A stretch of 64,000 bases of DNA, taken from an uncultured bacterium. Lineage in GTDB: Bacteria; Krumholzibacteriota; Krumholzibacteriia; LZORAL124-64-63. Both the position numbers and the translations under genes were made by a program. The notes beneath the pieces were generated by a model. That model was not told the origin of the DNA. It saw only the letters and a list, made by a program, of their open reading frames with translations, and did not search any database. The stretch lies in NCBI GenBank assembly GCA_937910695.1, contig CALEMW010000219.1, positions 1 through 64,000 of the forward strand, read 5' to 3'. Below are positions 56,540 to 64,000 of the stretch, piece after piece (position 1 is the first letter of the stretch; each line of letters opens with the position of its first letter).

Positions 56540-57520
56540 TCACTCGTCCGATTTCTTCTCGTGGAAGATTCCCATGGCCAAAAATTTCGCCAGCCGTGCG
56601 TCCAGGAGGTCCCTTGGGGCCATCGCTTCGAGCAAGTCGAGATCTGCTTCGATGCGAGCGCGGACCGTGGCGGCCGACGCTGCATAGTCGCGATGGGAGC
56701 CGCCGGTGGGTTCATCCAGCACGGCATCGATGGCGCCGAGCCTCAAGGCGTCCTGGGCGGTGATCTTCATGGCCTTGGCGGCTTCCTGGGCCTTGGCACG
56801 ATCCCGCCAGAGGATGGCCGCACATCCCTCGGGACTGATCACGCTGTAGATGGAATTCTCCAACATGTAGACGCGGTCGCCCACGCCGATGGCCAAAGCG
56901 CCGCCGGAGCCGCCCTCGCCCATGACGAAGACGATGATCGGGACCGGGAGCCCCGCCATCTCGCGCAGGTTGCGGGCGATGGCCTCCCCCTGGCCGCGCT
57001 CTTCGGCGCCGATGCCGGGATAGGCGCCAGGGGTGTCGATGAATGTCACGATCGGGCGCCCGGTGGCTGCGGCCAGCTGCATCAGGCGCAGGGCCTTGCG
57101 GTACCCTTCCGGGTTGGCCATGCCGAAGTTGCGGTGGATGTTGCTCTTGGTGTCGCGCCCCTTCTGGTGGCCGATCACCACCAGGCGGCGGTCGCCGAGC
57201 CAGGCCAGGCCGCCCACGATGGCGGGATCGTCCCGGAACTGACGGTCGCCGTGGAGCTCCACGAAGTTGTCGAAGACGCGTTCGATGTAGTCGTTGGTCG
57301 TCGGACGCCGTGGATGCCGGGCCAGCTGCACTCGTTGCCAGGCGTCGAGATTGTCGAAGATCTCCTTGCCCAGGGTCTTGACGCGCGTGCGGAGCCGCGT
57401 CACCTCGTCGGATACGTCCAGCCCGCGCAGGGACGCTGAGTCCTCCAAGGTGCGGATGCGCTCCTCGAGCTCGACGATGGGCTTTTCGAAGTCGAGCCAG
57501 GGTGTCTTCTTGGCGTTCAT
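56540..57520 (-). CDS. accA: acetyl-CoA carboxylase carboxyltransferase subunit alpha
   Basis: WLDFEKPIVELEERI; HGDRQFRDDPAIVGGLA; FIDTPGAYPGIGAEERGQGEAIARNL. Confidence 0.96.
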   Translation of the reverse strand: MNAKKTPWLDFEKPIVELEERIRTLEDSASLRGLDVSDEVTRLRTRVKTLGKEIFDNLDAWQRVQLARHPRRPTTNDYIERVFDNFVELHGDRQFRDDPAIVGGLAWLGDRRLVVIGHQKGRDTKSNIHRNFGMANPEGYRKALRLMQLAAATGRPIVTFIDTPGAYPGIGAEERGQGEAIARNLREMAGLPVPIIVFVMGEGGSGGALAIGVGDRVYMLENSIYSVISPEGCAAILWRDRAKAQEAAKAMKITAQDALRLGAIDAVLDEPTGGSHRDYAASAATVRARIEADLDLLEAMAPRDLLDARLAKFLAMGIFHEKKSDE

Positions 57521-57573
57521 GTCGTCTCGCTCCGATCAATCCACGGGTTCCGGACGGTGCCGGGGGTCGCCGA

Positions 57574-57602
57574 ATCTTGAGGCCTGCCCGCCGGAGTGTC
57601 AA
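57574..57602 (-). promoter_or_regulatory. putative accA promoter
   Basis: TTGACA (57597-57602) -17 bp- CAAGAT (57574-57579) on minus, ~50 nt from ATG, overlapping dnaE-accA gap. Confidence 0.6.
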
Positions 57603-57627
57603 GGCCGCCGCCACCATCAGCCAGAGA

Positions 57628-60600
57628 TCAGCCCCCGGCGGCGGAGAACTGCCGGAAGCCGCCGTTACGACGCTGAGGTGGCGCCGACGGCACCGAGCAC
57701 CGCAACGACGTGCCGGCGGCACCGGGCAATTCGCGCAGACGGCGCAGCGTAGTCAGGGACAGGCGCACACGACGGGATCGTGAACGCAGAAGCCAGGTCC
57801 GACCGCCGCGGCTGACCTCGACGAGCAGGGGCACAGGAACAGCAGCAACTTCCACTTCCGTTGCCAGATCGGGATCGAGATCGGGAGCATCGTCGCCGAT
57901 CTCACGTAGGCAGGACTTCAGGGCGGCGAGGCAGACCTCAGGTTCTCCCGCGTCCAGATCCAGCTTCAGCATCACTTCGTGGGTCCAACCCGAAAGGGCG
58001 ACCTCGACAGGTACGATGCGGTCGGCGATGATCGCCCGGGTGCCGTCGCCGTTGACCCGTACGCGGCCGCCGACAATCAGGATACGGTCCGATTTCACGA
58101 GTTCGACTGCCGTCTCATACAGGCTGGCATAGACGATGAGCTCGATCATGCCGCCACGGTCTTCGAAGTGGGTCCGCGCATAGAGACGCTTGTTGCGGTC
58201 GCGGGCCTCGTTCATCGACGTCACCACGCCGGCGAGATCCACCCAGGAGCCCTCTCCCATGCCGGCGGCACGCCGCGTGTCGGTGACCGGCAGGCCGTCC
58301 ATGAATTCGCGGTACTCGTGAAACGGGTGCCCCGAAAGGAAGAAGCCGACGGCCTTGCGCTCCAAACTCAGCTCTTCGAGAGGATCGTTGGCGGCGCACT
58401 GGACCAATTGGGGTTTGGCCGACGCCGCATCGTCGGCGCCGAACAAGGAAACCTGTCCCTGGGCCTTTTCCCGAGCGGCCCGGTTGCCGTACTGCAGGGC
58501 CAGGTCCAGACTCTCGCTCATCTGACGGCGGTGTCCGTTGAGTTCGTCCAGCGCGCCGGCGTGGATCAGGCTCTCGAAGACCTTGCGGTTGGCCGCACCG
58601 AGATCCACGCACTCGCAGAGTTCGAACAGATCTTCGAAGTCGCGGCCCAGCTCCTCGCGGGCCGCGGCGATGGCCTCGATGGCCTTGGAGCCCACTCCCT
58701 TGACCGCACCCATGCCGAAGATCACCCGCCCGTCGATCACGTTGAAATCCACGGAGGGCCTGTTCACGTTCGGCGGCGTGATCTCGAGTCCCAGGACCTT
58801 GACCTCGTCGATCAGCTGGGTCACGCGGTCGCTTTTGCTCATCTCGGTGGTCATCGTCGCCGCCATGAATTCGGCGGGATGATGGGCCTTGAGCCAGGCC
58901 GTCTGCATCGACAGTACGGCGTAACTCGCGGAGTGCGACTTGTTGAAGCCGTACTCGGCGAAGAACGCCATGTCGTCGAAAACCTTGCCGGCGAGGGTGC
59001 GGTCGTAGCCCTTGCCCTCGGCCCCGTCCAGGAACAGGATCCGCATCTTCTCCATGATCTCGATCTTCTTCTTGCCCATGGCCTTGCGCAACGTGTCCGC
59101 CTGGCCGAGGCTGAAGCCGCCCATGGCCGAGGCGATCTGCATGACCTGCTCCTGGTACAGGATCACGCCGTAGGTCTCTTCGAGGATGGGCTTGAGGTCT
59201 TCGTGGGGGAAGGTGACCTTTTTGCGTCCGTGCTTGCATTCCACGTACACTTCGTCCATGCCCGCGCCCAGGGGACCGGGACGGAACAGGGCGTTGACCG
59301 CGACGATGTCCTCGAAGGCCGTGGGCTGTATCTTGCGCAGCAGTTCCTGCATGCCCGAACTCTCGAGCTGGAACACCCCCACCGTCCTGCCCTTCTGCAG
59401 CAGATCGAAGGTGAGTTCGTCGCCCATGGGAATTTCTTCGGCCTTCGGAGCCGAACCGGTGGAGGCACGGACCAGCTTGAGCGCCTTGTCGATGACCGTC
59501 AGGGTGCGCAGCCCCAGGAAGTCCATCTTCAGCAGACCCATCTCCTCGACCATGCGCATGTCGAACTGGGAGGTGATGTCGTCCTTGCTGGACTTGTACA
59601 TGGGGATGTGTTCGACAAGGGGCGACGGCGTGATCAGCACGCCGGCCGCGTGGATGCCCGGATTGCGCGAGACACCCTCGAGGACCAGGGCGTTGCGGAT
59701 GAGCATGTCGTGGCGCGGCGACTCGTTCTGCACGTCCTTGAAGCCCGGCACCTCTTCGATGGACTTGGCCAGGGACACGCCTGGTCCCTCGGGCACCATC
59801 TTGCTCACCTTCTCGGCGTCGCCGTAGCTGAAGCCCAGAACCCGCGCCACGTCCTTGATGACGCCGCGGGCGGCCATGGTGCCGAAGGTGATGATCTGCG
59901 AGACGTTGTCGCGGCCGTACTTCTCTTCCACGTAACGGATGATGTCGGGACGCTTCTCGAAGCAGAAGTCCACATCGATGTCCGGCATCGATATTCGCTC
60001 AGGATTCAGAAAACGTTCGAACAGCAGCTTGTTGGCGATGGGGTCGATGTCGGTGATGCCCAGGCAGTAGCAGACCAGACTGCCGGCCGCTGAACCGCGG
60101 CCGGGACCCACCGGGATGTCCATGCGGCGGGCCGCGGCGATGAAGTCCCAGACGATCAGGAAGTAGCCGGCGTACCCGGTCTGCTTGATGATTCCCAACT
60201 CGTACTCGAAGCGTTCCTCGAGCTCCTGGTTCAAGGTGCCGTAACGGCGGTACAGACCTTCGCGGCTGAGATGCTTGAGATAGTCGAACTCTTCGTCGAA
60301 ACCGTCGGGCAGCGGGAACTCGGGCAGCAGCAGTTCGCCGAGCTTGATCTCCAGGTCGATCTTCTCGGCGATGCGCAGCGTGTTGGCACAGGCTTCGGGC
60401 CAGTCCCGGAACAGAGCGAGCATCTCGTCGCTGTTCTTCAGGTAGATCTGGTCGGTGTCGTAGCGCCAGCGGCCGGGATCGTCGAACTGTCTGTTGGTGC
60501 CGATGCAGAGCAATACATCGTGGGCCTGGGCGTGGGATTTTTCGAGATAGTGACAGTCGTTGGTGCAGACGATGTCGACCCCCGCCTCCTTCGCGACCCT

Positions 60601-61176
60601 CGGCATGAGCTCGCGCACTCGGGCCTCGGCGTCGATGCCGTGGTCCTGGATTTCGAGGAAGTAGTCGTCGGCCCCGAGGATTTCGCGGTACTCCCCCGCT
60701 GCACGCACGGCCGCAGCCACGTCGCCCTCCTTCAGGAAACGGCTGGGCTCTCCGGACAGGCACGCACTCAAGGCGCACAATCCCTTGCGATGGGCGTCGA
60801 GCTGATGCTTGTCGATGCGCGGTTTGAAGTAGAAGCCCTCGAGGTAGCCCAGCGAGGAGAGCTTCATGAGATTGCGCCAGCCGTCGAGGTCCTTGGCCAG
60901 CAGCACGGTGTGGTGCGGGCGGTTCGCCGAATCGTTCGTGCGGCAGGCATGGTCGCGGGCGACGTAGGCCTCCATGCCCAGGATGGGCTTGATGCCCGCC
61001 TTGCGACACGCGAGGTAGAACTCCACGGCTCCGAACATGTTGCCGTGATCGGTCAAGGCCAGCGCGGGCTGCCCGAACTCGGCGGCGCGTTCGGCCATGG
61101 CCTTGGTCTTCATGGCGCCGTCGAGCAGCGAGTAGTCCGAATGGTTGTGGAGATGAACGAAGGTGCTCTGGGCCAT
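57628..61176 (-). CDS. dnaE: DNA polymerase III subunit alpha
   Basis: FVHLHNHSDYSLLDGAMK PHP domain; GPGRGSAAGSLVCYCLGITDIDPI; MPDIDVDFCFEKR; NKSHSASYAVLS. Confidence 0.97.
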   Translation of the reverse strand: MAQSTFVHLHNHSDYSLLDGAMKTKAMAERAAEFGQPALALTDHGNMFGAVEFYLACRKAGIKPILGMEAYVARDHACRTNDSANRPHHTVLLAKDLDGWRNLMKLSSLGYLEGFYFKPRIDKHQLDAHRKGLCALSACLSGEPSRFLKEGDVAAAVRAAGEYREILGADDYFLEIQDHGIDAEARVRELMPRVAKEAGVDIVCTNDCHYLEKSHAQAHDVLLCIGTNRQFDDPGRWRYDTDQIYLKNSDEMLALFRDWPEACANTLRIAEKIDLEIKLGELLLPEFPLPDGFDEEFDYLKHLSREGLYRRYGTLNQELEERFEYELGIIKQTGYAGYFLIVWDFIAAARRMDIPVGPGRGSAAGSLVCYCLGITDIDPIANKLLFERFLNPERISMPDIDVDFCFEKRPDIIRYVEEKYGRDNVSQIITFGTMAARGVIKDVARVLGFSYGDAEKVSKMVPEGPGVSLAKSIEEVPGFKDVQNESPRHDMLIRNALVLEGVSRNPGIHAAGVLITPSPLVEHIPMYKSSKDDITSQFDMRMVEEMGLLKMDFLGLRTLTVIDKALKLVRASTGSAPKAEEIPMGDELTFDLLQKGRTVGVFQLESSGMQELLRKIQPTAFEDIVAVNALFRPGPLGAGMDEVYVECKHGRKKVTFPHEDLKPILEETYGVILYQEQVMQIASAMGGFSLGQADTLRKAMGKKKIEIMEKMRILFLDGAEGKGYDRTLAGKVFDDMAFFAEYGFNKSHSASYAVLSMQTAWLKAHHPAEFMAATMTTEMSKSDRVTQLIDEVKVLGLEITPPNVNRPSVDFNVIDGRVIFGMGAVKGVGSKAIEAIAAAREELGRDFEDLFELCECVDLGAANRKVFESLIHAGALDELNGHRRQMSESLDLALQYGNRAAREKAQGQVSLFGADDAASAKPQLVQCAANDPLEELSLERKAVGFFLSGHPFHEYREFMDGLPVTDTRRAAGMGEGSWVDLAGVVTSMNEARDRNKRLYARTHFEDRGGMIELIVYASLYETAVELVKSDRILIVGGRVRVNGDGTRAIIADRIVPVEVALSGWTHEVMLKLDLDAGEPEVCLAALKSCLREIGDDAPDLDPDLATEVEVAAVPVPLLVEVSRGGRTWLLRSRSRRVRLSLTTLRRLRELPGAAGTSLRCSVPSAPPQRRNGGFRQFSAAGG

Positions 61177-61238
61177 CGGTTCCTCGTGTGTGCCCCGGTT
61201 CGGTCGCGGCGGCTGGTCGTTCGTGGTGGTGGACGGGC

Positions 61239-61267
61239 AGAATAACAGGGATCCAGAGCCGCGTCCA
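61239..61267 (-). promoter_or_regulatory. putative dnaE promoter
   Basis: TGGACG (61262-61267) -17 bp- TATTCT (61239-61244), TG extended -10, on minus. Confidence 0.5.
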
Positions 61268-61307
61268 GCCGTGCGCATCTACCAGGGCTGCAGGATGTTG
61301 AGACGTT

Positions 61308-63125
61308 CTATTCGGAAACGAGCCGAAGTTCGTAGATCCGCTCTATTTCGTGTCCGGCGCGATCAGCAGCGCCGAGTTTCAGCAAGTGAATTCCGGCCGG
61401 AGCATCGTCGGGAACTGTCACCAGGATCCGGTTGCGCGGCAGGTCCGGCTCGACGATCAGAGGAGCCCCGTCCCAAACCGCAGCGATGGTCTCGGCCGAA
61501 ATCCCGCTGCCGAGATCCTCCAGGCGCACGGAGATCGTCTCCCAATGCGGCGGCGTGACGCCGGAGACGCCAGCTGCTCCCCCCGACCTGACGATCCCCT
61601 CCTCGGGACCGGGCCCCAGGTAGGGCGCGTTCTCGTCTCGCATCAATGCGAACCGTCCGCGACCACCCACTTCCACGACCCACTCCGCATCAGCGACACC
61701 GGATCGGTGTGCATCTCCGACCAGTCGCCAGCCCCGAGATGTTTCCACATAACATCCCGTATGAGGAGGCAAGCTGTCGGTCCTCCCCGTCGCTACGGTG
61801 AGAGACGCAGTAGTCGGCCATTGGGCGGCGTGAACGCGGAGCACGTCCTGCAAGGGGATCAGACCCTGGGTCTTCTTCAACGTGGAGATTGTCGCCGCTT
61901 CAAAAGCGAAGCTGTCGACCACTGCGCACATGGGACGCTGCATCAGTCCACACAGCGATTCGGCCGCGATCACCTCACCGGACGTGAGCCCGACCAGAAA
62001 CGGCGCCAGCCAGGCGACGCCTTCGGCCGGGGGATCCAGATCCGATCGCAGGCTGGCATCCCGCCAGGTCGGATCACTAGGATCCCGATCGACAAGGACC
62101 GTCCATGAAGTCTGGGCGCGGTTGCCGGCCCGATCCTCGGCTGTCAGATCAAAGACATGAGCTCCAGGCGTCATGACGGTCGGATCGGCCCACCAGGCCG
62201 TGCCCGTCCGTCCTTCGAGGTTGTCGCCGTCGTTCACATGGAGCCAGCGTTCCCGACCCTCCGGCGTCTCCAGCCACATCAGAAGGGCGCAGTCGTTCCG
62301 CTCGAAAGCGAAGGACTCGTTCCTGGATTCGAAGATCAGGGAATCGTCGACGGTCAAGGCGAGACGCCACGGTTCCAGTCGATGCCCCCGCACATCCGAA
62401 ACCTCCACGACCTGGCACGTGAAGGCGACGGCACCATGAATCCCTACCACGCCGAGATCGGGCCCCAAAGCCGAGACCCCGTCGCCGACCGCGCGGGCAA
62501 CAGGTCCGCCATCGACGGTGGCCCCCGGCGCAGCCGGGATGGCCCGCACCCTCAGCAGGCGGGGCGGAATGTCATCGGCGACCGCGAAGCCCCAGGCCTG
62601 AGGGTCGCGCGGATGGTTCGCCCCGTCGCGGACCTCGAAATGCAGATGTGGACCCGACGTACCGCTCTGACCAGAAAGGGCCAGCACGTCCCCTGAGCGC
62701 ACCGGATGCTTGCCAGCCGGAAACTGCAGCGCCACGCTCCAGCTGCCTTGTCGACGTTGAGCCTGTTCCACCAATGGCCGGATGGAGTCCGCTAAGCGCT
62801 CAAGATGGGCATAGACATAGGTCAGCCCGTCGTCGCCGCGAAGATAGAGAGCCTTGCCGTAGCCCCCCGCCGTAAAGCGGATGCGGCTGATCCAACCGTC
62901 GGTCACGGCGCGCACCGTGTGACCGGAGCGTTCGTCGGTCTTGAAGTCCAGGCCGGCATGAAAGCGTCCGGGACGATGCTCCATGAAGTTGGAGGTCAGA
63001 TAGTGCGGTTCAAGATCCAGAGGCCAGATCGGGCCGTCTACGTCGCCTGCCGCAACCGTTCCGGACACGAGCAGGAGGGCAAGAACGGCCCAATGTCCGC
63101 TGTAAATCGACTTGCGGTAGTTCAA
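61308..63125 (-). CDS. M23 (LytM) family metallopeptidase (probable TTG start)
   Basis: HAGLDFKTDERSGHTVRAVTDGWISRIRF...LTYVYAHLERL...GPHLHFEVRDG; SD GGAGG before TTG at 63125, signal peptide follows. Confidence 0.87.
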   Translation of the reverse strand: MNYRKSIYSGHWAVLALLLVSGTVAAGDVDGPIWPLDLEPHYLTSNFMEHRPGRFHAGLDFKTDERSGHTVRAVTDGWISRIRFTAGGYGKALYLRGDDGLTYVYAHLERLADSIRPLVEQAQRRQGSWSVALQFPAGKHPVRSGDVLALSGQSGTSGPHLHFEVRDGANHPRDPQAWGFAVADDIPPRLLRVRAIPAAPGATVDGGPVARAVGDGVSALGPDLGVVGIHGAVAFTCQVVEVSDVRGHRLEPWRLALTVDDSLIFESRNESFAFERNDCALLMWLETPEGRERWLHVNDGDNLEGRTGTAWWADPTVMTPGAHVFDLTAEDRAGNRAQTSWTVLVDRDPSDPTWRDASLRSDLDPPAEGVAWLAPFLVGLTSGEVIAAESLCGLMQRPMCAVVDSFAFEAATISTLKKTQGLIPLQDVLRVHAAQWPTTASLTVATGRTDSLPPHTGCYVETSRGWRLVGDAHRSGVADAEWVVEVGGRGRFALMRDENAPYLGPGPEEGIVRSGGAAGVSGVTPPHWETISVRLEDLGSGISAETIAAVWDGAPLIVEPDLPRNRILVTVPDDAPAGIHLLKLGAADRAGHEIERIYELRLVSE

Positions 63126-63162
63126 GAGGGGCCTCCTGCACGGTTCGAGTTGCAGAGCCGGC

Positions 63163-63191
63163 ACGTTAACAACAGCGGGCGTCCGCGTCCA
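63163..63191 (-). promoter_or_regulatory. putative M23 peptidase promoter
   Basis: TGGACG (63186-63191) -17 bp- TAACGT (63163-63168) with TGT extension, on minus. Confidence 0.5.
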
Positions 63192-63227
63192 GGTCTGCGA
63201 TTTTCGCTGGTCCGGGCCCCTTCCCTG

Positions 63228-63236
63228 TGTTAAATT
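63228..63236 (+). promoter_or_regulatory. extended -10 promoter element
   Basis: TGTTAAATT (TGn-TAAATT) ~7 nt upstream of inferred TSS near 63243; weak -35. Confidence 0.4.
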
Positions 63237-63274
63237 CGATGGTCGATCAAGGATCATCCCAGTTCGGGTCTGCA

Positions 63275-63300
63275 CCATGCCAGAGGCGTGGGTTTTTTTT
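63275..63300 (+). terminator. intrinsic terminator upstream of ppiD-like gene
   Basis: CCATGCC-AGA-GGCGTGG stem (one G.U) followed by GTTTTTTTT. Confidence 0.75.
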
Positions 63301-63346
63301 CGTGCCGGTCTCGTTCATTTCAGTCCCGGTCGCCCGAGAGACAACA

Positions 63347-63370
63347 CTGTCCGGAAATGATTTCCGACAG
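63347..63370 (+). repeat. leader hairpin upstream of ppiD-like gene
   Basis: CTGT-C-CGGAAA-TGA-TTTCCG-ACAG, 10 bp with one bulge. Confidence 0.5.
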
Positions 63371-63420
63371 CGTGGTCCGGCGACGTTGTCCGGCCCCGTT
63401 AGAGCCGCGAGGAGTTCAAG

Positions 63421-64000
63421 ATGTTCAAGCTGCTGAGGTCCAGGGCCAAGTTCTTCTACTGGATCATCGCGTCGACCTTCATCCTGTTCACGTTCGTCGT
63501 CTGGGGCGCCCAGTGCAACCGCAACCCCCGCAACACCAGCGACGTGCCCGATTCTGTGGGATCCATCAACGGTGTGGAAATCACATGGCAGGAATGGGAC
63601 AACTCCTACAAGTACTACCTGTCCCAGGTCCGTCAGCAGTCTCAGACCTCGGCGCTGACAGCCAACCAGCGCGCCCAGGCTGCGGAGACCGTCTGGAACG
63701 GCCTGCTGCGACTGAAGCTCGATGCGATGGAGATCAAACGCCGCGGCATCAAGGTGACCGACCAGGAGATCATCGACACCTTGAAGAACAATCCGCCCTC
63801 TTATCTGCTGCAGCAGTATGTAACGCCCGAGGGTCAGCTGGACATGGACGCCTACCTGTCCGACCTCGCAAACCCCGAGCGTGACTGGACGGCCGTCGAG
63901 GCTCAGCTCCGTGCCACCCTGCCCAGCCAGAGGCTCTTCATGGAGTTGACCAGCGACGTCACGGTGACCGAGGAGGAGATCCGCGACCAGTTCATCCAGC
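63421..64000 (+). CDS. PpiD/SurA-N-like periplasmic folding factor (partial, runs off right edge)
   Basis: MFKLLRSRAKFFYWIIASTFILFTFVVWGAQ...GSINGVEITWQEWDNSYKYYLSQVRQQ...TVTEEEIRDQFIQ; N-terminal TM anchor + SurA-N; SD GAGGAG. Confidence 0.85.
   Translation, partial: MFKLLRSRAKFFYWIIASTFILFTFVVWGAQCNRNPRNTSDVPDSVGSINGVEITWQEWDNSYKYYLSQVRQQSQTSALTANQRAQAAETVWNGLLRLKLDAMEIKRRGIKVTDQEIIDTLKNNPPSYLLQQYVTPEGQLDMDAYLSDLANPERDWTAVEAQLRATLPSQRLFMELTSDVTVTEEEIRDQFIQ

Noticed and set aside
57979-60093. 704-aa plus-strand ORF antisense to dnaE
   Set aside because: Shadow ORF of a high-GC gene; low-complexity H/Q/V-rich translation, no motif, while the minus strand encodes unambiguous DnaE.

Overview
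64 kb window of a GC-rich (roughly 60-65% by eye) bacterial genome. Gene content and order suggest an uncultured FCB-superphylum lineage (Krumholzibacteria/Eisenbacteria/Fibrobacterota-like); this placement is inference. Coding is dense and almost entirely on the minus strand; only the DUF3467 gene (18057-18368) and a PpiD/SurA-like gene running off the right edge (63421-64000) are convincingly on plus. Left to right: partial ParA; OM protein / DUF4837 lipoprotein / anti-sigma / ECF sigma cassette; TPR protein and rnc; fatty-acid/phospholipid cluster (fabF-acpP-fabG-fabD-plsX-rpmF-DUF177); ndk; sucD-sucC; COG2403 cyclic-2,3-diphosphoglycerate-synthetase-like GTPase; split hldE; ABC-2 exporter; LpxL-type acyltransferase; dprA; obgE; aminotransferase; coaD-rsmD-aroK; PilS/PilR-like two-component system; comEA; plug-like OM barrel; hutI; DinG-like helicase; ligA; BamA/TamA-like barrel; 1161-aa OM barrel; NHL lipoprotein; two tandem DUF5683-like paralogs; M6 metalloprotease; PorV; PorU-like C25 protease; Trm112-like protein; accA; dnaE; M23 peptidase; ppiD-like. 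The most interesting block is ~39.3-56.5 kb, a co-directional T9SS-like surface-protease module (PorU + PorV + PNP-tail-bearing M6 protease + OM barrels + tandem paralogs) preceded by one strong promoter and a ~180-nt structured leader. I also read rpmF (59 aa) and the partial edge ORFs, which the ORF track omits, and several sigma70-like promoters, most with a 17-bp spacer. All homology calls are by motif recognition only; no searches were run.
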